DNA of 64,000 bases from Diphasiastrum complanatum (taxonomy: Eukaryota; Streptophyta; Lycopodiopsida; Lycopodiales; Lycopodiaceae), in the NCBI GenBank assembly GCA_029204225.1, contig CM055100.1, positions 11,116,769 through 11,180,768 on the forward strand, given 5' to 3'. This document shows positions 10,731-22,460 of this stretch, in pieces. The notes below the pieces were generated by a model that worked only from the letters and a program-made list of their open reading frames with translations, had not been told where the DNA came from and made no database searches. How positions within the stretch are numbered: the first letter of the stretch is position 1; each line of letters begins with the position of its first letter. A program made the translations under genes and the position numbers.

Positions 10731-10979
10731 AGTCGCCATAGTCTTCGACTTGTTGTTATTGCATTCCCTCTTTCCAATAGAGCATTCTTTCAAAACTATT
10801 TTTGCTGGATATTGTTCTTCTAATGGAATGTATTGATTGTACAACAATGAAACCTGTAAGTTTTTACTAACAAGGATGTGATCAATATATTGATCTAAAG
10901 GGAAAGGACCAGATATAATATATGAATTCTACCTTGACAACTGATACATATCGAAATACTATTTTGATTCCTTCAAGTA

Positions 10980-11570
10980 CTCAGTTTGTATAGTCATATT
11001 CAAAGGACGATAAAGAAGCTGCAACTTAGGAGCAGTCGACACAAAGTCGAAATTCACATCCAGAAACTCAAACTAGAAAATCAACAAGAATTTAGACTCA
11101 GTCTATTCGATACACTGATGAGTTTGCTCACTATTCTATTCAGGAGCCAATCATACTTAAAGAAACAATGTCACAGGCAGACTCAGATCTTTGGAAGGAA
11201 GCTATGGACAAGGAGTATAGTTTACTATTGAAGAACAATACATGGACTGTCACCAATCTGCCAGTAGACATGAAAGTCATTGACTACAAATGGATCTTTA
11301 AGATCAAATACAAGGCAGATGGCAATATTGACAGAAGAAAAGCTCAACTTGTGGCAAGAGGATTCTCATAAATTTCTAATATCGACTACTTCGAAACCTT
11401 CAGCTCGGTAGTCAAGCATACTTCCATTAGATTGTTACTGTCATATGTTGTTGCAGCCGATCTTGAGGTACACCAAATGGATGTACAAACAACATTCCTC
11501 AATGGAGTTATTGAGGGAAGAGATATATGATCAAGCCGGAAGGCTATGTCCTTAATGGTCAAGAAGACCA
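10980..11570 (+). pseudogene. Second Copia RT fragment
   Basis: A separate Copia RT start with segments SDLWKEAMDKEYSLLLKNNT, WTVTNLP, YKWIFKIKYKADGNIDRRKA and QLVARGFS, then VHQMDVQTTFLNGVIEG after a stop. It is distinct from the upstream RT, whose corresponding region differs. It ends abruptly near 11570 before the palm-domain YVDD. Confidence 0.82.
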
Positions 11571-11990
11571 AATTACCTTTAGGACATAAAACTTTTTCTC
11601 GACCACGATGAATACGTTCAATGAGACAGGAGAGACACAACAAAATGACTCCAAAAAACACAGCTCCTTCAAATGATCCCTTATTCTCGGTCTTGAAAAG
11701 ATTTTTTTAACATCATCCTTACCATAATAAATATATCTAACATGTCCAAGCATCTTTAATTCTTTAAAATCATCTGATCCCTTAGTCCCTGACATAACAA
11801 TGTAAATTTTGTCACATTTTAGCATGACAGACCACAAATACACCTTGTAGGAATGAAAAGTAATCAGTTCTTCATAAATCTCCTCAGTATCTATCTTGTT
11901 CGATGTCGGAGGCTCATGGGCGATGGAGATATTTGAAGGTTCTTCCTCTTCACCAAGCGGGTGACTCGTTCTACATTTCTTATGGGTTAT
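11559..11990 (-). other. Unrecognised minus-strand reading frame
   Basis: An open frame runs without a stop from about 11990 to 11559. Its peptide has an acidic start (EEEEPSN), then YEELITFHSYKVYLW, CDKIYIVMSGTKGSDDFKEL and LGHVRYIYYGKDDVKK. Length and composition look protein-like rather than random, but I do not recognise a family. It abuts the Copia RT fragment in opposite orientation, so it may be an exon or a piece of another mobile element. Confidence 0.3.
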
Positions 11991-12239
11991 CTTAGTAGAT
12001 ACATTACGAATTCATCTGAAATCCTAAATTTGAGCTTTTGTGTTGGTTTGTTGTGACAAAAAAGAGAAACTAATCTTAGTTTCTAAATAATGATTACTTT
12101 ATTAGATAATATAATATATTTTAAAAAATCAAATTAAAATGTGAAACTTTTTTAACTTTTTGTAGTAATATCACTAGAAAGCTCATCAAAGATCATAAAA
12201 ATGTGTTACAAAAACAACACTACAGGTAAAATTAAACAA
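11991..12239. other. AT-rich spacer, nothing recognised
   Basis: Short AT-rich sequence between the unrecognised frame and the GATAC/GTATC cluster. Confidence 0.4.
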
Positions 12240-12850
12240 CACTATGTATCGATTAATGGTTTCAAGCATACAGATTGATACGTGAAATCGTTTTCCTGTA
12301 TCATTAGTCACCATTGATATCGCAAAATGATACCACGTATCAATTTTAGGTATCAATTGTAGAAGATGATACTGAAGATCAACCCAGGGTATCAATCTCA
12401 TGTATCATTTTCTATTCCAAATTAGAGAATGATATATAGAGCCGATACAATATGTGGTATCGATATCCTAAATCATAATTACCAATGGAGAAATCTAACA
12501 CTTTTGATATCAAAAGTAACATATGATACGGAAAATTGATACCACGTATCGATCTCATGTATCATTTGCCAAAATGATCTAGCAAATCAATACCTCGTAT
12601 CGATTTCTCATATTTGATTGACACATGATATCTCAGATCAATATGGGTGTATCATTCTTTGGTATCATCTGACTTAATTTATAGTTTAGAATCTATTATA
12701 GAATTTTGTCATGAAATAAATACCTTATATATGACACAATGTATAGTTTCAAGGGAATGAGGTCTTGCTATTCAGTATCGATCTGCAGTATCACGAGCAC
12801 TATGTGACACACAAGAACGATACCGCATATCAATTTTTGGTATTGCCTTG
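12240..12850. repeat. Cluster of GATAC/GTATC motifs (degenerate satellite-like)
   Basis: About 600 bp is dotted with around twenty GATAC or GTATC pentamers, often paired into short palindromes such as GATACCACGTATCAA (near 12330 and 12550) and GATACCGCATATCAA (near 12820). Spacing is irregular (8-60 bp) and many copies are followed by AAT or GAT. No protein frame accounts for the pattern. Confidence 0.6.
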
Positions 12851-14489
12851 TTGAATTCTCAATAGATAAAGTAAGTTAAAGTATTGATCTCACAAAAATA
12901 AATTTTCACATAATTTTAAGTTATGCTATATAGTTTTAAAATACTAAAAATTCAGCCATTAAAGAATATCAAAGTTCTATAATCTAAACCTATAAAAAAT
13001 GATAAAAAAAAATACATATTTTAGGAATCATTAAATTTTATGTGTCATCATTTTCACCGGGAAAATACCCTATTGCCATGCTTTCTTCATGCTTGGATTT
13101 CTCATCATCAATGTAGTTGGGTGGTCCTTCATCCCAAAAGAGTGGGCCATATTGCATCTCATTGCTTTTTTAAGTAGGTCTTGAAGATCTCTTAGCCTAT
13201 GGTAGTCTACTGTGGTTTCTGTTTAATACTTTTCCTCCTCTCGGTTAATCAATTTTCTTATGCTGAACACTCCACTCAATCACAAGCACCTACTTAGAAC
13301 TTGAACTTACCAATCAAGCAGCCTATCACTTCGACTCAAACAACCGAAAGTATTGCTATTCCTAGCAGACCTCGATTCATCAGCATTTTCACAAAAAGTG
13401 GAACATGGCAAGCATAATCAACAAACTTATTCTAAGCATTCAGCATTATAACTCCAGCCTATTATCACGAATAACTCAGATAAGATCTACTCACTTATCA
13501 TGCATCTTACAAATTCTCCATTCACAAACAACATATTTATAATCTCAAATCTATAATCTCACACTTATGCAGCAGATAAGACTCACAATTCACCTCGGTT
13601 AACAACAGAGATGACAAACACACAATACACAATTATATGCAACATATAGTACACATAACTGATAAGAAGTATTTCAGGGATTCTCCTTCCAATGACAATA
13701 GCTTCCTCACAAACTCTATGCATCAAATGTGCATTCACACTCCAACTCCGCTCGTCACTAATCTGATCATCAACACTTACTAGTATCTAGTTGTTCTTTC
13801 TCTCCACACTACTCCTCTCTCGTCAACTCACTCTCATCAATTCACAAACTCTCCCTTCCAACTTCGTGTCTTTCGCTTTTCTATCTTCTCTCTCTTTTAC
13901 TAGCCATTTAATTTCTTGGCTATCGCTTTCTACAACTGAAAATTGTTTTTAGCTCTCCACTCTCATGTCACATCCAACTAACTAGTTTGTCCTCAGCTCA
14001 TGGTCTTACACAACAAGATGCCATGGTTGGGTCTATAACTTACAGCTCTAGTTACTTTAGATCTCGGATCAGCCGGCACCAGAAACACTCCTTTGGCTGA
14101 TTCTGATATTGGTAAAGAATCTACCAACATTGCCCTAGGCCAACCTTGTTGCAGGTCCCTTTGCAACATCAATTTGACTCTATCAGTCGGGCTCTGCGGT
14201 TGTCGATTTGGTTCTCTTGCTCTTGCAGATTGGTTTCATTGTTGGTTGCTATCCTTCGATTAATCCTTCAGTGGAAGTCCAAGCCTATTGCCATGCCATC
14301 CCTATTTAAAAAATCAATGAAACTTATTCTATCTCAAGACTATACATAAAAAATGATTCGTTATTCCATTGAGTGGATGGATTGCAAGACGATGTCAGTT
14401 ATCAAAAATGGGTAACTACATTCAGTTAAGGATGAATAGGATGGAGAAGGACTGGGGGGTCAATGTCACGTGTATTGTGGTGGGATAGT
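12851..14489. other. No gene recognised; possible Gypsy 3' end
   Basis: AT-rich, then pyrimidine-rich (CTCTCTC-type near 13795-13910). It lies immediately downstream of the Gypsy 3' ORF on the minus strand, where the element's 3' LTR would be expected. I could not identify a matching second LTR in the window. One short frame (14146-14349, +) is not recognisable. Confidence 0.3.
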
Positions 14490-16131
14490 CAGGTAGCAAT
14501 CTTGGATAATCCTCCCTCTAGGATATTTTGTAAATCTTGTTGCATCTTTTGAATTTGAATCTGAGATTCAAGCAGCTTCTTCTTGTAGTGGTCTTGATAA
14601 ATCTTGGTATTGGCCTTCTGGGTTTCATACCTCTGGACCAATTCCACATACCTCTACATTCTGATGGCCTCTCCAGGTGGTGGCACTAAAGCAATATCTT
14701 TGGGTCTCACTTGGGTTAGCTCATTGCTATGGCTGTCAATCGATGTTGCTTGGTAGAAGCTTGTGCGTTGTGTTGCTTGAGCTGATCTTGTAGCTACATG
14801 AAGTCTTGGATCTGTTGTTGGATCAACCCTTGCAGCTCCTGGCTTCTCAAATCATCCTCTACAGTGCGTATCCTCTTGTCCTTGAGCTCTGCATGGCAAG
14901 CCTCCAGATCTTTAGTCTTCTCATCTAATTGGTCAGCCAGTTCTTCATTATGACTCACCAACTAGTGCAAGTGGAAGGACATTTCGACATGGGTTTCAAG
15001 GGCCTATTTGGCAGTCTTCGATAGGTTATTGACATCTTTGAATAGAAGGAATCGAGAAGGTGTGTAATGTGAGGGTGGGAAGCAAAATTGCAGATCTGAT
15101 AGTAAGATGGTGGTAGCGGGAGTTGAGGTAGTGGTGGTAACTGTATCAAAAGGGACATGTATTGTGGAAAGGGGAATGGAAACAATAATGGGTTGAGCTA
15201 GGGGCCCACTTAATGGAGTTAACTCTTCTTTGATATGCACAGTCCCTATAGAAACAGTTTCATCAAAGCTCTCTAACACATCATTAGTATCAAAGTAATC
15301 AAGTTGATCAACATCGATAATAATGGCGTGGGTGTGAGAGACTAGCAACGTCTCGGTTGACTCCGTTGTCGGATTTACCTCTGGTACCTTTACCTCGGTT
15401 GATGCTGCTGCTGTGTGCTCTTCTCCCAATGTTGTATTATCATCCTACACCTGGTCATATTCTATAGTGGTTATCTCTGCCTGCTTTCCTCCTACTTGGT
15501 GCTCTTCCTCAGTTGTTGGATCCATGGCTCAGCTATCAACTACAACTATATCATCAGTTGTAGTGCTTGGGATGTAGAAGCTAGTGGCTTGTGAGTGAGA
15601 CTTGGAGGCCATCATTTTGGTCTTCTGCGCTTGTGGAAGCACTTTCGGTGATTGAGATTTGTTGCTTTCTATGTTTGTTGAGCCGGAATGGGTAGGGGCC
15701 TTGGAGCATAAGTTCCTTCTATGCTTGATGGATTTCTTACCCTTTGCAGACTCTTGTTCCTTCTCTTTTGCGGGCGATGTCTGCTCCTTTTCAGCCATTG
15801 ATCCGGTTGTTGCCTCCTGAGCGCTCTTGCTACCTTTTTTTTGAGGTATAATCTTCTTTGACGACCTCGTGGCTGGCGTAGATGCACTTGTTTGTTCCTC
15901 TTTCTGAGCAGCTACGTATGGCTCACTTATCATCTGCAACTGCCTAAGCTGCTTGTCCAAAGATGGCAAGAGTACCTTCAGGTCATGTCGTTGGATCCGT
16001 GATTGCATAATGTAGCCTTTAAAACACTGGCTATGTCTCCACATACCACTACTACATCATATCCATTAGGCCTAGGCTGACAAGAACAACAATGCTTCCA
16101 ACCATAAACTCGAAATCAATAGTAGTAGCCA
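14490..16131 (-). pseudogene. Gypsy-associated 3' ORF with coiled-coil C-terminus
   Basis: A minus-strand frame starts at an ATG near 16131 (MATTIDFEFM) and continues, with several stops, for about 540 codons. The middle is Lys/Ser/Thr/Gln-rich (KKGSKSAQEATTGS, KEKEQESAKGKKS). Next is an acidic part (DVDQLDYFDTNDVLESFDE). The end is heptad-like (HNEELADQLDEKTKDLEACH, QQQIQDFM, YQDHYKKKLLESQIQIQKMQ), which should form coiled coils. It lies 3' of the Gypsy integrase on the same strand. Some plant Ty3/gypsy groups carry an extra ORF there, and that is the likeliest explanation. Alternatively it could be a gag-like protein of another element. No zinc knuckle or membrane segment was seen. Confidence 0.5.
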
Positions 16132-17149
16132 TGGTTATCGTTGCTTGTCTTCATTAGTTTAAGTTATGAATTGTTTCAATCTTTTAGTGCTCTCTCAGTC
16201 AGTAGAGTCGTAAAGTTAGCCAACAAGTATGATCGTGATAGCAGGCTAGTGATCAGATTGATCAAACATATGTGTCAGAGCATTGATCATGCACAAAGAT
16301 GGCCAAAGAATGAGGAGAGTCAACACTTGGTTACACAAAAAACCTCTTTGAGGTAGAAGTACATTTGTGAATGGTCATCTTATGTAGGTCGTCGATGAAT
16401 CCTTCGATTGACGTGTCTGTTGGTTGATGTGTCCGTTGGTTGATGTGTTGCTCATGTGTTGATTTGAACTTCAGTGGATGCAGTATGTTCTTGCGGTGGT
16501 CTACAGTTCACTATTTTTGGTTAATGCGGCTTTTTGCGGTGGTCTGCGGTTCACTGTCCTCCGAATTTCTCATTAACTATTACTGTTGTAGGAACTTGTT
16601 GAAGTATGTCTGGAGCTGGTTCATGATTCTTTTAGCACAAGAATTTCTCCTTGTCTCTCCCTCCCTTAGAACGTTGTGGTATGACAAGTGTGAAAGAAGT
16701 ACTTAGAGTGTGAAAAAATGGAATGAACGTGTAAGTACACTAGGTGCACATTGGAATAAGAAGAATACAACATTGAAAAGAAAAATTAATCATCAAAAAA
16801 TGTTGTGCATTGGATAGATAGGATGTGTGTGTGCTGGAAAAAATTTGTCGCAAAGAAGAGGGTATGAGGATATACTTCTTGGAAAAGCATGGAGATGAAT
16901 TGCTTACGTAAAACCAAGAAACATATTACCTATTTCTGAAAGAATATATACATGTATATACATAAAGAAATCACAATTTCATGGTGTAGAGAATTTGCAC
17001 AATCAAGATCCATTGACCAAAGTGTCTAATGGGATCTTGTCTAATTTTTTTTAATTGTACAGATCCATTGATATGAATCGTGGTGATCACATAAGGTCCT
17101 TGGCCTTGAAATTTGAGTTTACCTGGTTTAAGCTTTCGAGTTTATTGAG
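16132..17149 (-). other. Spacer between Gypsy integrase and 3' ORF
   Basis: No domain is recognised. The stretch separates the end of the integrase from the start of the extra ORF on the minus strand and may contain the splice acceptor or leader used to express that ORF; this is inference. Confidence 0.3.
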
Positions 17150-18054
17150 CAAAACTTGATCTCCTTCAGCCAATTCCTTCAATTGGATATGATTATCATG
17201 CCAAGCCTTCTATCTGCGTTTGTTTACAAATTGTGCATGATAACCTAATAACCGACTTTTACAGAGTTTGTGAAAATTTAGAAATTTGTGCTTGATGGTT
17301 GCTTCCTCGCCAAGTTGTTTGGAATATGCAACTCTTAAAGACAAAATGATAAATTCAACCGACATCACTGCCTCTTAATTGTGAACCAACTAAAAGGGTG
17401 TCATTCCCGTGTGATCTACGTGGTGTGGTTCTAAAGGCCCAAATAGTGGAATATAGCTTTGTTTGCCAATCGTTCCAATTGGCTTCAACTGTTTGGTGAG
17501 AATTTGGTAGATGATCTTGTTTGAGAATTCTACTAACCCATACTATGGGGTACTTTTGCAATAGTAATGGGCTACGAGGTTATGTACAACGTCATTGAGG
17601 AAGTGAGTGCCTCTGTCACTCACTAACTCAATTGGGCAACCGAATTGGGTCAATATGTTTTCATACAAAAACTTGGTTGTGACTTTGGTAGTACCTTGTT
17701 TCGTTGCTCTAGATTCTACCCAATTTGTAGCGTAGTTTGTGGCCACTAAGATATATTTGGATTGAGTACCTCGGGTGGCTAGGCTGATTGGTGTTATAAA
17801 ATCAATTTTTCACTTATGAAATGCTTCTCCTTTGGTTATTGAAGTTTAAGACATAAAATTAGCTCGTTGAGGAGTTTTGATTCTTTGGCAGACATCACAA
17901 GTTTTAATCTGCACGTACGTGTCCTTAAATAACGTCGGTCACTAGTATCCGACTAATAAGATTTTCTTAGCGGTACTGTCAAATGAGAAGTGGCCTCCTC
18001 CTTCACCTTCATGTGATATGAAAATTATTTGCTCTACTTCATCCTCATTAACAC
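17150..18054 (-). pseudogene. Gypsy integrase
   Basis: The minus-strand frame shows the end of the zinc-binding domain (CDVCQRIKTP), YILVATNYATNWVESRA (the catalytic-core D..YFTKW-like block), a CPIELVSDRGTHFLN segment holding the second catalytic Asp, and a later WNDWQTKLYSTIWAFRTTP block typical of Gypsy integrase. Stops and a frameshift near 17550 interrupt it. It is the continuation of the pol at 24.1-26 kb beyond the nested Copia element. Confidence 0.85.
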
Positions 18055-18059
18055 ATCTC

Positions 18060-18709
18060 TGTGAAAGATTTCAGATCCTTAAGATCCAATCCACTTGAAT
18101 GATCTTTGGTTAGAAAGAGAAATACACTACCAATTTCACCAATGTAGAAAAATCAGCATCTACACACAATTTGAGATGAAAACACTAATAGAACTTGATC
18201 AAACTTGAATGAAATGATTATGTACTGTTTCTGTCCATACAAAACCAGCAAGCTACTGTATTTCACACGTGTGGATCCAAAAATAGAAAATATAGATCAT
18301 TCTACACATAGAATTGCAAGCAATCACCAAGATAGTGCACCAATGGATAGTAGAACCCAAGAGAACCATGTATAAGCATGAAATGAGATAGAGAAGAGTG
18401 AAGATGACTCTCTCCACGAGTTACATCCTTTTATAGCAGGTTCAAACCCTATTTGGCCACTTGGCTTTCCCACCAAAATGCTAACCCTACCAATTTTGGG
18501 TCTAGATTCAATGTACCCAACTTATTTGAATTGAATCTACTCAAACTCGCATTCTATCTTTCTCACACTTTCAAAAAGTATTTATTCAAATGAAATTTAG
18601 ACTAATGAACTTTGAAAAGTCAACCTCTAAGTCTAAAACAAGTTTTGGCCTCAATATGCCAAATATGAAAATATTGCAAAATGTGATGAAACTAGTTGAA
18701 TCTTCCACA
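18060..18709 (-). repeat. 3' LTR of nested Copia
   Basis: 650 bp, TG...CA, matching 23441-24090. The TATA region corresponding to TATAAAAGG of the other LTR is altered here near 18428 (CTATAAAAGG read on the minus strand). Confidence 0.96.
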
Positions 18710-18719
18710 CTCCCTCTTC

Positions 18720-19300
18720 AACTAGTTTTAGCATAGACTTTGATAATACTCCAAGTGAAGTCCTATGCTTCATGAACAAGTCTTTTCCCAATGCTTTGGT
18801 GAAGATATCAGCTACACATTCCCTTGAAGACACATGTTGAAGCTCCACCTCCTTTGCAATGACTCGCTCCCTCACAAAATGATATTGTATCTCAATATGC
18901 TTGCTCCTAGCATGAAAGATAGGATTGGATGCCATTCTTTGGGCTGATTGATTGTCACAAAAGATGATTGGGCTCTCTAAAAAATCCAGCAAGTGAAGAT
19001 CCTTGATCATCTCTTGATCCATACCATCTCCTTTGTGCAATGTGTAAGAGCTTTGTACTCGGCCTCACTAGATGACAATGAGATAGTGGCTTGTTTATTT
19101 GACATCCATGATATAGCTCCATCACCTATGAAAATACAATAAGAACTAATGGATTTCCTATCCATTACATCTCCAGCATAGTCCGAATCTGAAGATCCAA
19201 AAGGATTAGGTGATGATCCCTCATACAATATGCCAAAATCTCGAGTTCCAATGATGTACCTCAAAACTCGCTTTCCTAGCTTTCAATGCTCTTAGCATAG
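18720..19300 (-). pseudogene. RNase H domain of nested Copia
   Basis: Minus-strand frames contain LRYIIGTRDFGILYEG, DSDYAGDVMDRKS, SSYCIFIGDGAISW, SLSSSEAEYKALTHCTKE, then, after a frameshift near 19030, IIFCDNQSAQRMASNP, HARSKHIEIQYHFVRERV and ADIFTKALGK. Catalytic acidic residues in DSDYAGD, SSEAEY and CDN are kept. A stop replaces the Trp of the usual HWK just upstream. The domain ends next to the polypurine tract. Confidence 0.93.
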
Positions 19301-19325
19301 TTTTTACCAATAGAACTTTGATCCA

Positions 19326-20358
19326 TCATAAGAATGATCTTCTTCCTAAAATAGATCTCCTTTCAATGATCATGTAATGCTCAAAATAGAAACAACCATA
19401 ATTGGTATAGAGAATAGTGTCCACTTGGGATGCTTCACTATTTCTTACATCAATTTTACATGTAAAAATGTGACTAGAACATGAAGAATCAAATAGAATG
19501 TAAATGAAATGATTCCACCATGCTTCCAACTCTAAACTCTCTGGAAAAATACAGCAAACAAACAATAAATGTGAGTGATCAACTTTTGCTTGCATGTCTC
19601 CCCCTTCTTTGTCCTTTGTTGCCATGTATCCACCATGATACTCCATGAATGAGCCTCCATCTCCATCTTGCCACAAGAAACCATCAAACCTTGGAAATCC
19701 ATGAGTAGGTGAGTACATAAATGATGCAAATCCAGCACCACATGACTCCATAAACCAAGTAGTTTGCACTAGTTCATCTTCAAGATCTACTTGACACAAG
19801 AAAATGACCATGAATTTACCAAAAATTGACAATCTCCAAGTATTGGCACCAAGTAGCTCAACACTTGAGAACTTAACCATGGATGAGTGACATAATGAAC
19901 CTCCAATAGCTTCATTTCCATCAGCAAAATCAGCCAATAATGCTAGTACAAATCCAACATCAAAACAATGCTCACCAATGTAGCTAGTTTTACCATATCT
20001 TGACAATTTGCACACATCCACATGAAATTGCTCAAACATGAGATAGAACAAGTAAAGTAAACTTGAACAACACTTCCTTGCTGCTCCTTTGACATTACTT
20101 GAGTCTTCAATATGCTGCAAAAATAGATCCATAACACCTTTGCCAATTACCTCTCCTTTGATGCTCTTGACTAGCTCCAAATTGCCAACTTCCCTTTTGA
20201 CTAGTTGAAGCGCTTTGAGATCAACCTCATGATCTTCAACTTGACCATCAAAGTCATTGAACAAAATTTGTTTTCCAGACCCATTACTTGATTTTACAGC
20301 AAGATAACATCCATCCACTTGCATAGCTCCATGTACACAAGAAGATCCTCCAAAAGAT
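19326..20358 (-). CDS. Unrecognised open coding segment replacing the Copia RT
   Basis: The Copia polyprotein frame runs to WIQAMDLEYRSLMKSGT, the usual entry to RT, then continues without a stop for about 344 codons of sequence unlike RT: no RLVAKGF-type block, no YVDD. Segments include GAMQVDGCYLAVKSSNGSGK, ALQLVKREVGNLELVKS, GEHCFDVGFVLALLADFADG, FSSVELLGANTWRLSIFGKF, FMYSPTHGFPRFDGFLWQDG and KIDVRNSEASQVDTILYTNY. Cys and aromatic residues are frequent. The frame closes at 19326, just before the RNase H remnant. An open run this long in AT-rich DNA is unlikely by chance, so it probably derives from coding sequence captured by the element. I cannot name its source. Confidence 0.6.
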
Positions 20359-22457
20359 GTTCCACTCTTCATAAGAGATCGATACTCAAGATCCATTGCT
20401 TGAATCCACTCCTCTTCTTTCCTTGTTTGATCTACACTTGTAGGCTCATCCAAAGAGGTTAGGAAAGAAACATAATTTCCAGAAACTACTTGCTTACCCT
20501 TTTGATCATATGTGAGCCTTGAAGGTACTTGTCTTTCTCTTGATGTTCTCCTTGGCTTTTGACTTGATGAAGGTCCATCATCACCACCATCCAAAGTAGG
20601 ATCCTTCTCATCAACATCAAGAATGTTAGAACCATCTACTTTACCATCAATCATGCTTGAAGACACCTTTGGAATGTTTCCCTCATAAAAAATGACATCT
20701 CTACTAACAATCACTTTGTTAGTAGAAGGAATGTGAACCTTGTAGGCTTTACTCACCTCACTATATCCAACAAAAATACCTCTTCTTGAAGATGGATCCT
20801 CCTTGGTCCTATCATCAAGAGTAATGTTGACATAGCATGTGCATCCAAAGGTTCTTAGAAAGTTGACACTCGGCCTCCTCTTGAATAGCATCTCAAAAGG
20901 TGTCCTTCCAACCAAAATAGCACTCGGCCACCTATTGCACAAGAAATTGGCACACAACAAAGCTTGATCCCAAAATGGTTTGTCAAGATTAGCACTTAAC
21001 CTCATAGCTTTAGCACTTTCACATAAAGTTCTATTCTTCCTTTCAGCCACTCCATTTTGTTGTGGAGTCCTGGATGTTGTATACTCCCTCTTGATCCCAT
21101 GCTCATCACAAAAGGCCTTGAACTTGTTAGATATGTACTCACCACCATTGTCACCTCTCAAGCACTTGATCTTTGTGGAGAATTGGTTCTCCCTTGCATT
21201 CTTGAACTTGACAAAGACATCATACACTTCATCCTTGCTCTTTAGTAGATAGATCCAGCAAAATCTACTAAAATCATCAATGAATGTTACATACATCTTA
21301 GCTCCGCTATTGCTAATGGTAGTAAATCCATGAATATCCGAATGTATAAGTTGAAAAGGCTTTGTAGATCTAGAAATAGATCTAGTATAAGGTAGTCTAT
21401 GTGACTTAGACAAAGCACAAGACTCACAAACATGCTTGTCATTACTTAAGGAACTTGGAAGACCAATCACAATCTTCTTCCTTGCCATTACCTCCAATGA
21501 CTTGAAGTTGAGGTGTCCCATCCTTTTGTGCCAAACCTCTTGATTAGAAATTTGCTCCCTTGCAACACATCCAACTTGATTAACAGTAGCACAAGCATCA
21601 AGTTTGAACAACTTCCCTTGCCTTTTACCTTTTCCAATCAAGACATCCTTCCTTTTGATCAAACAAGTATCTCCATCAAACTCCACCTTGAGGCCCTTAC
21701 TTAGCATTTGACTCACACTAAGCAAATTCTTGGTAATAGATGGAATAAACAAGACATCCTCCAAATGAACATTCCTATTTGTAGAGAGAGAAATAGGAAG
21801 TGTGCCAATCCCTTTGATTGCACACTCACCATCATTGGCCGTGTAGATCACCCTCTTGTCATCTCCATATGCCAACAAAGAAGTGAAGTACTCTTTGTGA
21901 AAGGTCATGTGTGAACTTGCTCCACTATCAATCCACCAAGGATCTAGATCTCCATCATTAGCAAGCATACATGAAGACATCACAAAAGCATCATCATTTG
22001 CATCTTGCACATCCAAACCATCCTCATCAAGAGTAAGATTACCTTGCTTGTCTCCTTGATCTCTCTTCTCCTCGTAGCACTCACTTGCAAAGTGTCCTTT
22101 GATGCCACAATAGAAGCACTTGAGCTTTGATCTATCCTTCTTTTTGCCACTTGAAGAAGCATCCACTTGATCTTGCCCTTTAGACCACTTGCTTTTGGTT
22201 TTGCCCTTGAATTTGCCCTTTGTGAACATAGCATCCTCCTGAAGTGTCGATGTAGATCCACCTCTTGCTTGAAGCCTATATTCCTCATTGATCAAGATCT
22301 CTTGAAGATCCATCAAACTTGGCAAAGTCTTTTGAATAGCAATACTTTGAACAATGTTAGCATGAGCATCCAACAAGCCATTAAGAATCACTTGAATAAG
22401 CTCTCCTTCCTTAATGCTTTCATCTATGCAAGCTAACTCATCATTCAATGCTTTCAT
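20359..22457 (-). CDS. Copia gag C-terminus, protease and integrase (nested element)
   Basis: Continues the gag frame after one TAG stop at 22461-22463. In order it holds the gag tail (ELIQVILNGL), a CX2CX4HX4C zinc knuckle (CFYCGIKGHFASEC), aspartic protease (WWIDSGASSHMTF), a GAG-pre-integrase block (VWHKRMGHLNFKSL), and the integrase zinc finger end (CESCALSKSHRLPY). The DDE core follows: HSDIHGFTTISNSG, MYVTFIDDFSRFCWIYLL, LRGDNGGEYISNKF, TPQQNGVAERKNRT. The C-terminal part has FLRTFGCTCYVN, GIFVGYSEVSKAYK and VIVSRDVIFYE. All expected catalytic residues appear present. The linker ends at the RT entry, where the foreign segment begins. Confidence 0.95.
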
Positions 22458-22460
22458 TCT

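Noticed and set aside
20980-22436. Plus-strand frames opposite the Copia gag-pol
   Set aside because: Shadow frames of strongly supported minus-strand integrase, protease and gag.
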